Source of the DNA: Salinicoccus sesuvii | GTDB taxonomy: Bacteria; Bacillota; Bacilli; Staphylococcales; Salinicoccaceae | NCBI RefSeq assembly: GCF_042648145.1 | Contig: NZ_JBHRWV010000007.1 | Coordinates: 496,001-560,000, forward strand | Direction of reading: 5' to 3' | DNA length: 64,000 bases | In this document: positions 24,905 through 32,281 of the stretch, piece by piece | How the letters are laid out: each line of letters opens with the position of its first letter | How positions within the stretch are numbered: the stretch's first letter is position 1 | The notes under the pieces: generated by a model | What the model was told of the DNA's origin: nothing | What the model saw: the letters and a program-made list of their open reading frames with translations, nothing else | The model's database searches: none | Translations under genes and position numbers: made by a program

Positions 24905-26081
24905 ACGCTCGATCCATTTCTTTTGATTTTTTTACGTGTTTTGCAGCAATGACCAATAGACCAATAGCAATTGAAATACTTAGGAATGATGATCCACCGT
25001 AGCTCAGAAGTGGCAGAGGTACACCTGTCAGTGGAATCAGTTTGGAAATACCTCCAAGGTTGATGAACAGTTGGAACGATAGATAGATCGCTACACCTAT
25101 GCACACAAGGCGATAAAACATATCCTTTGAGATTGCTGCATACCTTAACGCCTTAAGAACAATAATCAGATACAAGCATAATATGAATATCACACCAATC
25201 AACCCCAACTCTTCAGCAACAATCGCAAATATAAAATCTGTATGGGGCTCAGGCAGGTATCCAAGTTTCATTACACTATTGCCAAGACCGTTGCCGAAAA
25301 TACCACCGTGAGAAATAGAAACAAGTGCATTGGTCAACTGGTACCCAGTCCCCGTAGGGTCATTAAATGGATGCAAAAATGTATCAATTCTTGCCTGCTG
25401 ATGGGGTGACAGGATACTCCCTGTGACAAGATAGATGATAATACCGACAGCACCGGCTGCTAGCATTAACGCCCCACCTACTTTAAACAGAAAGCGAATT
25501 GGTATTCCAGAGTAGAGAAAGATCCCTGCAATGATGCCAAAAATAATAAGACCCGTCCCGAAGTCGTTATAAAGTACAATCATCGAACAGAATCCGATAA
25601 ATGCAAGGGGTATCAAATGCCCGCCTTCCAACTGCTTGAGGCGATCTTTTTTTCGATCATAGATATAGGCTAGGTAGATGATTGTAACAATCTTCAGGAA
25701 CTCAGATGTCTGGAAGTTGAAACTACCGAATCGTAGCCAGTTCTTTTCACCATTTACTTCAGTTCCAAAGAAGATGGTAATGATAAGTAATATGAATATT
25801 CCGGCTGTCGTCAGCATCTGAAAATACTTGTTTTTAAGAAATTCACCAGACATGAAATACGCCATAATAAAAACAATAACAAACCCAAGAATAATTGACG
25901 CCAGTTGTCTTATGTAGAATTGCTCAGGATTATCATAAGTCCTGAAAGCGACCACCATACTTGCACTGTAGATCATGACAAGGCCGATCAGACTAAGTAG
26001 GACATATGAAATAATAATAGTAAAATCAACATATTTCGAATATATTCTAACGTAGTTAAAAAAATCTTTTATAAATGCCAA
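24903..26081 (-). CDS. ftsW: FtsW/RodA/SpoVE family peptidoglycan polymerase
   Basis: SEDS-family glycosyltransferase with ten membrane helices and 392 residues. Conserved pieces include GLVMIYSASMVVAF, the loop with GYQLTNALVSISHGGIFGNGLG, PEPHTDFIFAIVAEELG and the C-terminal GVPLPLLSYGGSS. Its place next to pyc matches the staphylococcal ftsW rather than rodA, so it should act with PBP1 in septum synthesis. The start is TTG at 26081, with GAGG seven bases upstream. Confidence 0.9.
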   Translation of the reverse strand: MAFIKDFFNYVRIYSKYVDFTIIISYVLLSLIGLVMIYSASMVVAFRTYDNPEQFYIRQLASIILGFVIVFIMAYFMSGEFLKNKYFQMLTTAGIFILLIITIFFGTEVNGEKNWLRFGSFNFQTSEFLKIVTIIYLAYIYDRKKDRLKQLEGGHLIPLAFIGFCSMIVLYNDFGTGLIIFGIIAGIFLYSGIPIRFLFKVGGALMLAAGAVGIIIYLVTGSILSPHQQARIDTFLHPFNDPTGTGYQLTNALVSISHGGIFGNGLGNSVMKLGYLPEPHTDFIFAIVAEELGLIGVIFILCLYLIIVLKALRYAAISKDMFYRLVCIGVAIYLSFQLFINLGGISKLIPLTGVPLPLLSYGGSSFLSISIAIGLLVIAAKHVKKSKEMDRA

Positions 26082-26095
26082 GGTATCGCCTCATT

Positions 26096-26129
26096 TAAAA
26101 AAAGTCTAAAGATCATATCCCTTTAGACT
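26096..26129 (-). terminator. terminator of ylaN
   Basis: 9-bp stem AGTCTAAAG/CTTTAGACT (26103-26111, 26121-26129), then a run of U on the minus strand. The last codons and stop of ylaN are inside it, and ftsW starts soon after. Confidence 0.85.
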
Positions 26130-26412
26130 CGAATTTTTCATCTTCCATATATGCTTCGTGGACTTTGGAAACTTCTTTTTCTAGCTTCTCAAGTAGCGCA
26201 CGGCCATCTTTAGGGTCAATCAGACCAAGCCTCGCAGCAAAATGAACTTCTTTAGATAGCCCGAACATCTGGGTGTCCAATACTTCTTCATAGACAGGGC
26301 ATTGGGGCATTGTCAGATTGTCCATCTGCACTTCGATCAGCTGAACAATCTTCTCTGCGTCTTTTTCCAGCTGGTCATAAGCTTGTTTACTTAATTCATC
26401 TAATGTGGACAC
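26113..26412 (-). CDS. ylaN: YlaN, iron homeostasis protein
   Basis: A small helical protein of 99 residues. Most family members are about 92. The signature MDNLTMPQCPVYEEVLDTQM and FGLSKEVHFAARLGLID is highly conserved. YlaN is essential in S. aureus under iron limitation and has been reported to bind iron and interact with Fur. The start is GTG at 26412, preceded by AAAGGGG; the longer frame upstream to 26487 has no ribosome site. It is just before ftsW, as in Bacillus. Confidence 0.92.
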   Translation of the reverse strand: MSTLDELSKQAYDQLEKDAEKIVQLIEVQMDNLTMPQCPVYEEVLDTQMFGLSKEVHFAARLGLIDPKDGRALLEKLEKEVSKVHEAYMEDEKFESKGI

Positions 26413-26527
26413 GAAATAACCCCTTTCTATAAACTCTCTATAAAATATTATATCACCATACGTAAAAAAGCAAGCAAAGACAAGCATATGAAAGCAGTTG
26501 CGAGTATTTATATGCGCTACGCAATTC

Positions 26528-26536
26528 TGTTATAAT
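26528..26536 (+). promoter_or_regulatory. extended -10 promoter of ylaL-like gene
   Basis: TGTTATAAT (26528-26536), a TGn-extended -10, 23 nt before the ATG at 26560. Confidence 0.65.
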
Positions 26537-26559
26537 TACAGTATAAGGAGCGAATAAAT

Positions 26560-27042
26560 ATGATAATACAGATTAAGGGCAATGTACGTTTTCAAATCAC
26601 TCTGGATCCATCGACCTGGATCTTCGATGACCGTAAAGAAGAGCTTGATAAGCTGCTTGGCAACGATACCGAAGAAGAGCAGATCAATTTTACCGATTCG
26701 AAAGAATGGAACCGCCAGATCATAGAAGGTACAACAAAGCCACCTACTTTGAAGTCCGAGAAGAAGTTCAAGAAGCAGCAGCTACTCGATGGTACTTTTG
26801 CCATCTGCTTGAAGCCTTTTCTTGAATATACGGAGCCACATCGTGGAGAAGATGCCATGATCACCTTTACACATGGGGAACAAACAACAATCCTGCCATA
26901 TAACAGACGGCACACGCTTTACGCGCATTTCAGCCAGGACGGTAAGCAGTTGTACGAAGACGGTCTTATCGATCTTCTTGTCATCAGTGACGGTGTAGTC
27001 GATGTCCGCCTTGAACATGTTAGCGGCATAAGCTTCGACTAG
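26560..27042 (+). CDS. YlaL-like conserved protein of unknown function
   Basis: A 160-residue soluble acidic protein beginning MIIQIKGNVRFQITLDPSTW, with TAAGGAG upstream. No catalytic motif is recognised. Bacillus has ylaL of similar length two genes from ylaN, and position plus my memory of its N-terminus suggest this is the counterpart. Some databases label such proteins peptidyl-prolyl isomerase, which I cannot support. It is divergent from ylaN and ends in a strong terminator shared with ylaH. Confidence 0.65.
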   Translation: MIIQIKGNVRFQITLDPSTWIFDDRKEELDKLLGNDTEEEQINFTDSKEWNRQIIEGTTKPPTLKSEKKFKKQQLLDGTFAICLKPFLEYTEPHRGEDAMITFTHGEQTTILPYNRRHTLYAHFSQDGKQLYEDGLIDLLVISDGVVDVRLEHVSGISFD

Positions 27043-27047
27043 CTTTA

Positions 27048-27085
27048 TAAAAAAGGCTGTCCATCTTTCGATGGACAGCCTTTTT
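27048..27085. terminator. bidirectional terminator between ylaL-like gene and ylaH
   Basis: Stem GGCTGTCCATC/GATGGACAGCC (27055-27065, 27070-27080) with a TTTC loop, seven A before and five T after. Confidence 0.92.
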
Positions 27086-27086
27086 C

Positions 27087-27434
27087 CTATTTTCCGGAAG
27101 TTTTAATGTTTCCTGCCTTACGCTCTTGATGCAGTCTAAAACGGTAGAGCCCCAAAATGATGGCAGCAACCACCAAGCTTTCTGCGACCGGCAAAAAAGC
27201 ACCAAAGAAGGTCAATATTATGCAGCCGAAAAACATGACGATGTAGATGACAACATTTTGCCACACCTTGATTTTACGCGCAAACCCAAGGATGTATACT
27301 AGAATCGATAGCACATATATGGTGATGAATAAGTACCACATACCTGCTTGTGGATTCGTATCGAGACCAAAGATCCGCCCGAAAAAAGTCAGGCGTTCTG
27401 CCACATTTACATTCATCAGTTCAGGGAGAAACAA
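27087..27434 (-). CDS. ylaH: YlaH-like membrane protein
   Basis: A 115-residue protein with about three hydrophobic helices, of the YlaH-like family of unknown function found beside typA in Bacillales. FFGRIFGLDTNPQAGMWYLF and the basic C-terminal GLYRFRLHQERKAG are visible. The start is TTG at 27434. Its ribosome site GGAGTG is formed by the last codons and stop of typA, so translation is probably coupled; the next ATG, six codons in, has no site. Confidence 0.82.
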   Translation of the reverse strand: MFLPELMNVNVAERLTFFGRIFGLDTNPQAGMWYLFITIYVLSILVYILGFARKIKVWQNVVIYIVMFFGCIILTFFGAFLPVAESLVVAAIILGLYRFRLHQERKAGNIKTSGK

Positions 27435-27439
27435 TTAGA

Positions 27440-29281
27440 TCACTCCGCTTCAAGTTTAAACTTTTCTTTCTTCTGCGATCTTTCTCTTTCACTCTTATCA
27501 AGAATCTTCTTCCTGATACGAACAGATTCAGGAGTTACTTCGACAAGCTCATCGTCGTTGATGAACTCGAGTGCTTCCTCAAGCGTCATTGCTCTTGGTT
27601 TTTTCATTGTCGTCGTCTGTTCCTTCGTTGCAGAACGGATATTGTTGGCAGCCTTCATTTTAGTGATATTGACGGTAAGGTCGTTATCTCTGGAGTTTTC
27701 TCCAACGACCATGCCTTCATATACTTCCGTTCCCGGTTCCATGAAGTTGACACCACGATCTTCCAGTTGAAGAATAGAGTAAGTGGATGCTGCGCCTTTA
27801 TCAATAGACACGAGCACGCCATTGCGTCTACCACCAATACGTCCTTTGAATAGTGGTCTGTAATCTTCAAAAGTATGGTTCAATATACCATATCCACGTG
27901 TCATGGACATGAACTCAGTACGATAGCCGATAAGTCCTCGCGCAGGAACATAGAAAATGAGTCGCGTCTGACCATTGCCAGTATTGACCATATCTACCAT
28001 CTCGCCTTTACGTTGACCAAGTGACTCGATAACACTGCCGGTATTTTCTTCAGGCACATCGATTTGAACGCGTTCATATGGCTCACATTTGACACCGTCG
28101 ACTTCTTTGACAATGACTTCCGGCTTGGAGACTTGAAGTTCGTAGCCTTCACGTCTCATGTTTTCGATCAGGATTGACAAGTGCAGTTCCCCTCTACCTG
28201 ATACTTTCCATGCGTCCGGCTGGTCTGTTGGATCAACTCTCAATGAAACGTCAGTCTCAAGCTGCTGGTCAAGTCTCTCTTCAATTTTACGCGCCGTAAC
28301 GTATTTTCCTTCTTTACCCGCAAAAGGAGAATTATTGACAGAGAATGTCATTTGTAGTGTCGGCTCGTCTATACGTAGGATTGGAAGTGCCTCCGGTGTA
28401 TCGATTGGTGTCACTGTCTCACCAACGTTGATATCTTCCATACCACTTACCGCAATCAAATCACCCGCTTTGGCTGATTCGATTTCGAGACGCTTCAAAC
28501 CGAAGAAACCAAGCATTTTGGTTACTCTGAAGTTTTTCACTGTGCCGTCTGTTTTAATCAGAGAAACTTGCTGTCCAACTTTCATTTCTCCTCTGAACAC
28601 ACGTCCGATACCAATTCTACCTACATAGTCGTTGTAGTCGAGCAGTGCAATCTGGAACTGGAGAGGCTCGTCACTGTTATCTACAGGTGCTGGCACATGC
28701 TCAACAATCATATCGAAGATAGACTGCATGTTGTCGTCTTGCTCGTGCATTTCAAGACTTGCTGTACCATTGATGGCAGAAGCATATGCAACCGGGAACT
28801 CCAGCTGTTCGTCATTGGCGTCTAATTCGATGAACAGTTCGAGTACTTCATCGATGACCTGCTCGGGACGCGCTGTATCTTTGTCGATCTTGTTGACAAC
28901 GACAAGTGGTTTCAGATTCTGTTCGAGTGCTTTCTTCAATACGAAACGAGTCTGTGGCATTGTACCCTCATAAGCATCCACAACAAGGATAACTCCATCT
29001 ACAAGTTTCATAATACGTTCAACTTCACCACCGAAGTCGGCGTGTCCAGGTGTATCAAGGATGTTTATTCTTTTGTCTTTGTAGTCAATCGCAGTATTTT
29101 TTGCGAGGATCGTGATACCACGCTCACGTTCGATATCATTGGAATCCATTGCACGTTCTTCTACATGCTCATTTTCTCTAAAAATACCGGATTGCTTGAG
29201 CAGTTCGTCCACCAATGTCGTTTTTCCGTGGTCAACGTGCGCTATGATTGCAATATTGCGTATATCATCTCTTAAATTCAT
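27440..29281 (-). CDS. typA: translational GTPase TypA/BipA
   Basis: A ribosome-binding GTPase of 613 residues related to EF-G. The G motifs are AHVDHGKT (14-21), RGITI, DTPGHADF and NKID. Beta-barrel, EF-G III/V-like and the TypA-specific C-terminal domains follow, ending in a basic tail with RKKILDKSERERSQKKEK. Roles in ribosome assembly and stress or cold adaptation are known for the family. It is followed by ylaH. The promoter is an extended -10 at 29327-29335. Confidence 0.96.
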   Translation of the reverse strand: MNLRDDIRNIAIIAHVDHGKTTLVDELLKQSGIFRENEHVEERAMDSNDIERERGITILAKNTAIDYKDKRINILDTPGHADFGGEVERIMKLVDGVILVVDAYEGTMPQTRFVLKKALEQNLKPLVVVNKIDKDTARPEQVIDEVLELFIELDANDEQLEFPVAYASAINGTASLEMHEQDDNMQSIFDMIVEHVPAPVDNSDEPLQFQIALLDYNDYVGRIGIGRVFRGEMKVGQQVSLIKTDGTVKNFRVTKMLGFFGLKRLEIESAKAGDLIAVSGMEDINVGETVTPIDTPEALPILRIDEPTLQMTFSVNNSPFAGKEGKYVTARKIEERLDQQLETDVSLRVDPTDQPDAWKVSGRGELHLSILIENMRREGYELQVSKPEVIVKEVDGVKCEPYERVQIDVPEENTGSVIESLGQRKGEMVDMVNTGNGQTRLIFYVPARGLIGYRTEFMSMTRGYGILNHTFEDYRPLFKGRIGGRRNGVLVSIDKGAASTYSILQLEDRGVNFMEPGTEVYEGMVVGENSRDNDLTVNITKMKAANNIRSATKEQTTTMKKPRAMTLEEALEFINDDELVEVTPESVRIRKKILDKSERERSQKKEKFKLEAE

Positions 29282-29326
29282 AGGTCTTTCCCTTCATGTT
29301 TAGATTCGTTACTTCACAACTAGATT

Positions 29327-29335
29327 ATTATAGCA
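29327..29335 (-). promoter_or_regulatory. extended -10 promoter of typA
   Basis: Minus strand TGCTATAAT (29335-29327), about 45 nt before typA. Confidence 0.6.
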
Positions 29336-29396
29336 TGGAACCTGTGTGTTTTTCCACTATGTATTACCGCAGACGACTGTAATGCCTTGTCGTCTA

Positions 29397-29405
29397 TGGT
29401 ATAAT
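29397..29405 (+). promoter_or_regulatory. extended -10 promoter of small membrane protein gene
   Basis: TGGTATAAT (29397-29405), 32 nt before the ATG at 29438. Confidence 0.6.
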
Positions 29406-29437
29406 GACTGCAGTATCCATCGAAAGGAAGATCCCTT

Positions 29438-29629
29438 ATGGAACAAAAGAAATCCAAAGCCATTTTTGCTCTCCTCGCCGTAATCGCTGTACTGACGATG
29501 ATTGCCTTCTCTGTTTTCATTGCCGAAGCAATGCCATTTATGGCCATTTTGTCAGTTATTGTCTTCATCGCTATTTTTGGCGCCGGCTTCACTCTGAAGA
29601 AAAAATATCGTGAAAATGGATGGTTGTAA
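29438..29629 (+). CDS. small membrane protein, YlaF / DUF5325-like
   Basis: A 63-residue protein with a short basic N-terminus (MEQKKSK), two hydrophobic helices (about 8-28 and 32-50) and a basic C-terminus KKKYRENGWL. Length, topology and place divergent to typA match YlaF (DUF5325) of Bacillus, whose function is unknown. AAAGGAAG precedes the ATG. The gene has its own promoter and a strong terminator. Confidence 0.75.
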   Translation: MEQKKSKAIFALLAVIAVLTMIAFSVFIAEAMPFMAILSVIVFIAIFGAGFTLKKKYRENGWL

Positions 29630-29661
29630 TTTCTGCATTTTTCGAATAGCCGTATCTATTA

Positions 29662-29716
29662 AACGGGACAAATGACTGGACACCGTTCAGTTTCCTCATT
29701 TGTCCTGTTTTTTTTA
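29662..29716 (+). terminator. terminator after YlaF-like gene
   Basis: A 13-bp outer stem (GGGACAAATGA with TCATTTGTCC, one G-U pair) encloses a second perfect small hairpin (CTGGAC/GTTCAG). It is followed by eight T. Confidence 0.88.
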
Positions 29717-29740
29717 TAACATTTTTTAAAATTCCGTACT

Positions 29741-29770
29741 TTGACCAAAATTGTTCCTTATTCAACAATT
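29741..29770 (+). promoter_or_regulatory. possible promoter with inverted repeat ahead of the NERD-like gene
   Basis: TTGACC (29741-29746) and a poor -10 AACAAT 17 bp later. Between and over them lies a perfect inverted repeat AATTGTT-N8-AACAATT (29749-29770), which may be an operator. Confidence 0.4.
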
Positions 29771-29798
29771 GCACTACCAGAACATAGGAGGCAATGCC

Positions 29799-30356
29799 AT
29801 GAGAGATAAACCCGATCGACTTAGAGTATACGAATTCCTTTACGACAGACTGCCCTTTTCAGAAAATGAAGTTATCGAATATGAAGCAATGAAACGCATG
29901 GAGAAGCTAGAAGACCAGTTTGAACAATGCCTGATGAAAATAAAGACCAGCAACATGTTGGTTCACTGGCATGCTGAAATTCTAGTTGATAAAAGACTTG
30001 AGATTGTCAACGTGCTCATCGTGACCGACTACTGCTATTACTTGTTTGTATTACACGAGCTGGAGGGTGAGCATTATATCAATCCCTTCAATATACTGTG
30101 CACAATGTCCCACGAGGCAGTGCTTGATCTAAACCGCAGTAGACAGTTGTTCGAACTTTTCAAAGAACAGCTCATAGATGAAGGTAAATATCAGCGACCC
30201 ATCATACTTAAATATGTCATGATGAATAAAGGCTTTAAATTAAAAGGAAAACGTTCTGATCTTTTTCTTGAGTCAAACGATCTCCCCTACTATCTAAAAG
30301 CCATTGAACATTCTGCGGTGATCAGAAAAAAGAACCATCACCCCGCCTCGACATAA
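29799..30356 (+). CDS. divergent NERD-like domain protein, 5' (zero-frame) part of a split gene
   Basis: 185 codons from an ATG with AGGAGG upstream. The layout resembles staphylococcal NERD-domain proteins of about 300 residues: an N-terminal KPDRLRVYEFLYDRLPFSE helix, a restriction-endonuclease-like core, then EGEHYINPFNIL and a helix with RSRQLFELFKEQL. The two NERD active-site positions look lost: the expected QID-type motif reads EIV (in KRLEIVNVLIVT), and the expected E-x-K reads VLHE. The zinc-ribbon C-terminal part of the family is encoded next, in the -1 frame. Zero-frame translation ends at TAA 30354-30356, inside a stem-loop. The family call is from memory and moderate. Confidence 0.6.
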   Translation: MRDKPDRLRVYEFLYDRLPFSENEVIEYEAMKRMEKLEDQFEQCLMKIKTSNMLVHWHAEILVDKRLEIVNVLIVTDYCYYLFVLHELEGEHYINPFNILCTMSHEAVLDLNRSRQLFELFKEQLIDEGKYQRPIILKYVMMNKGFKLKGKRSDLFLESNDLPYYLKAIEHSAVIRKKNHHPAST

Positions 30357-30373
30357 TTCTCAGGGCGCGGGTG
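30326..30373 (+). promoter_or_regulatory. candidate programmed -1 frameshift signal (slippery heptamer plus stem-loop)
   Basis: The heptamer A AAA AAG (30326-30332) lies in the X XXY YYZ phase of the zero frame (codons AGA AAA AAG). After a 6-nt spacer (30333-30338), CACCC (30339-30343) pairs with GGGTG (30369-30373), and CGCC (30344-30347) pairs with GGCG (30364-30367). This gives nine pairs, mostly G-C, with one bulged C. The zero-frame stop lies in the 16-nt loop. A slip enters an open frame that runs to 30682 and gives a 294-residue product. This is the arrangement of the dnaX-type signal, but no experiment supports it here. Confidence 0.5.
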
Positions 30374-30682
30374 CACTTACCTGTCATTACGCGTAACATC
30401 CGCCGCGGTATAAAGTGCGGACGCTGCCATGCGTTCGGTTTCCAGGCTATTGGGGGGAGCATCGGCAAATGCAGTCGATGCGGTCAGGTCGACGCCATAC
30501 AGCTGGTTGTTAAAGATTATTTTACAAATCTCAATCTACTCTATCCTGCAGATACATATAAAAGACGTGATATCATGGAACATCTGAAGTTATCCATTTC
30601 GGAATATACTCTGCAAAAAATTATACAATCCAACTTCAAAAAGCTCGACCAACGACAAAGAGTCTACTTCTTTTCACCGTGA
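30332..30682 (+). CDS. zinc-ribbon C-terminal part of the split NERD-like gene (-1 frame)
   Basis: An open frame, -1 relative to the upstream part, continuous from the slippery site to TGA at 30680. The only independent start is GTG at 30371 (103 codons), with a weak AGGG, and it is buried in the stem-loop. It encodes LPVITRNIRRGIKCGRC and a zinc ribbon CX2C-X14-CX2C, then DYFTNLNLLYPAD and a helical C-terminal region with YTLQKIIQSNFKKL. This is what I expect at the C-terminus of Staphylococcus NERD proteins. The simplest reading is that the two parts form one protein (294 residues), by frameshifting or because of a one-base indel. The 3' end overlaps suhB by 19 nt, convergent. Confidence 0.6.
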   Translation, partial: EPSPRLDIILRARVHLPVITRNIRRGIKCGRCHAFGFQAIGGSIGKCSRCGQVDAIQLVVKDYFTNLNLLYPADTYKRRDIMEHLKLSISEYTLQKIIQSNFKKLDQRQRVYFFSP

Positions 30683-31482
30683 ACATGCCGATGCGCCTCT
30701 ATGAAAGCTGCATCATCTGAAAAGTATTCTACCAGTTCACTGTGCAGTGCTTGATTTGCTGACAACACACTGTCTTTGTAGAGTATGTTTATCTCTTCTC
30801 CAAGCAGGTTAGTTGTTTTGCCACCGACTTCATCTATAATAATCATTCCAGCAGCATAGTCCCATGGATGCAATCGGAAGAATAAGGTGGCACTGACAAC
30901 GCCTGTTGCAGTGTAGGCCATATCGAGTGCTGCAGAACCGTACGAACGGGTGCTACGTGCATCTTTAACAATTTTACCGAACGCAGGCCCGATTTTATCT
31001 TTGATGACCCAGTTCGGGTTCAGACTGATAAGTGATGTGGCGAGTTCAGTATCGTCAATCGGATCCAACCTTACATCTTCCTTGTACGCACCTCGCCCAG
31101 CTTCAGCACGATACAACGTGTCATTCATCACATCGAGAATCAGACCGCATTTAGGTTTTCCATCGATAAAGACGCCAATGGAAATCGCGAAGTTTTGCAT
31201 CTGATGCACGAAATTTAAAGTCCCATCAATTGGATCCACTATCCAAAGAACACCTGATACATCGTCAATGTCCGTCCCATGGCCTTCTTCACCAACGATG
31301 TGGTGATCCGGATACATCTCATGTATCCGGTCGTATATAAAGGTTTCTGTTTCACGATCTACATCTGTAACGAGATCATTCGGATTCATTTTGGAATCCA
31401 CACTGAAGTCCTGCTGCATACGCAGTCGAACAAATTCTCCAGCTTCCCTGATCAAACGTTGTCCAAAATCATATATTTCCAT
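30664..31482 (-). CDS. suhB: inositol monophosphatase family protein
   Basis: A Mg-dependent, Li-sensitive type phosphatase of 273 residues. The motifs are GEEG (metal-binding Glu), WIVDPIDGTLNFVHQ (catalytic DPIDGT) and HPWDYAAGMIIIDEVGG. The substrate may be inositol phosphate or another sugar phosphate. The open frame reaches 31656, but GGGGTGG ahead of the ATG at 31482 fixes the start. It is divergent from yktB and near typA, as in Bacillus yktA-yktB-suhB and Staphylococcus. Confidence 0.92.
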   Translation of the reverse strand: MEIYDFGQRLIREAGEFVRLRMQQDFSVDSKMNPNDLVTDVDRETETFIYDRIHEMYPDHHIVGEEGHGTDIDDVSGVLWIVDPIDGTLNFVHQMQNFAISIGVFIDGKPKCGLILDVMNDTLYRAEAGRGAYKEDVRLDPIDDTELATSLISLNPNWVIKDKIGPAFGKIVKDARSTRSYGSAALDMAYTATGVVSATLFFRLHPWDYAAGMIIIDEVGGKTTNLLGEEINILYKDSVLSANQALHSELVEYFSDDAAFIEAHRHVHGEKK

Positions 31483-31504
31483 TACATCCACCCCAAATAA
31501 TTGA

Positions 31505-31534
31505 TTGACACCACTACTTATTCTATCATATAAG
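31505..31534 (+). promoter_or_regulatory. promoter of yktB
   Basis: TTGACA (31505-31510), 18-bp spacer, TATAAG (31529-31534), 24 nt before the ATG. An inverted repeat ACTTAT-N8-ATAAGT overlaps the -10 region. Confidence 0.65.
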
Positions 31535-31558
31535 TAATGACCTGAAAGGAGTAGTAAA

Positions 31559-32167
31559 ATGCCTACATACCATTTTACCAACCATGATTTTAAAGTATTT
31601 GACATTGACGGCCTGGAACCAAGGATGACGGAGTTAAAAAAGAGTATTCGCCCCAAGCTCGAAAAGATCGGTGAGCACTTTAGCGACTATTTGACAGAAA
31701 TAACCGGTGATCAGCATTACGCGCACGTGGCACAGCATGCAAGACGCACAGTCAACCCGCCCGATGATACTTGGGTGAGCTTTAGTACTAATCCCCGTGG
31801 CTATAAAATGATGCCGCATTTTCAGATTGGATTGTTCGGAGATCACGCCTTCTGTATGTATGGCGTAATATACGAAACAGCAGACAAGACGGCAGTTGCT
31901 GATAAATGGCTCGATCGGATCGATCAGATTCAGTCAATGCCTGATAATTACGTTTTCTCCATGGATCATATGAAGCCAAAGAAAACTCCTCTTAAAAACC
32001 TCAGCGAAGACGATTTGACAGCGGCACTTGTTAAGTTGAAAAGTCATAAGAATGCGGAACTCCTTATCGGAAAAAGCTACCTACCGTCAAACAGCATATT
32101 AGATAATGACACTGTTTTCATCTATGAACTGGAAACTGTGCTGCAGGAACTCGTTCGACTATATTAG
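31559..32167 (+). CDS. yktB: DUF1054 family protein YktB
   Basis: A conserved 202-residue protein of unknown function (UPF0637/DUF1054). Typical stretches are MPTYHFTNHDFKVFDIDGLEPRM split over the start, HAKHVARRTVNPPDDTW-like HVAQHARRTVNPPDDTW, and RGYKMMPHFQIGLFGDH. GAAAGGAG precedes the ATG. It is divergent from suhB, as in Bacillus and Staphylococcus, and ends in a long hairpin terminator. Confidence 0.9.
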   Translation: MPTYHFTNHDFKVFDIDGLEPRMTELKKSIRPKLEKIGEHFSDYLTEITGDQHYAHVAQHARRTVNPPDDTWVSFSTNPRGYKMMPHFQIGLFGDHAFCMYGVIYETADKTAVADKWLDRIDQIQSMPDNYVFSMDHMKPKKTPLKNLSEDDLTAALVKLKSHKNAELLIGKSYLPSNSILDNDTVFIYELETVLQELVRLY

Positions 32168-32218
32168 AATTTATTTTCGCCTCATACTAAAAATGCAACG
32201 AACACCTCGTGTTACTAT

Positions 32219-32259
32219 AGAAATATCCCGCCATCTAATGATGGCGGGATATTTCTATT
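32219..32259. terminator. terminator between yktB and ilvA
   Basis: A 16-bp perfect stem (GAAATATCCCGCCATC / GATGGCGGGATATTTC) with a TAAT loop. It lies between convergent genes and may end both transcripts. Confidence 0.8.
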
Positions 32260-32281
32260 TATCGTTTCAATTAACCGTACT

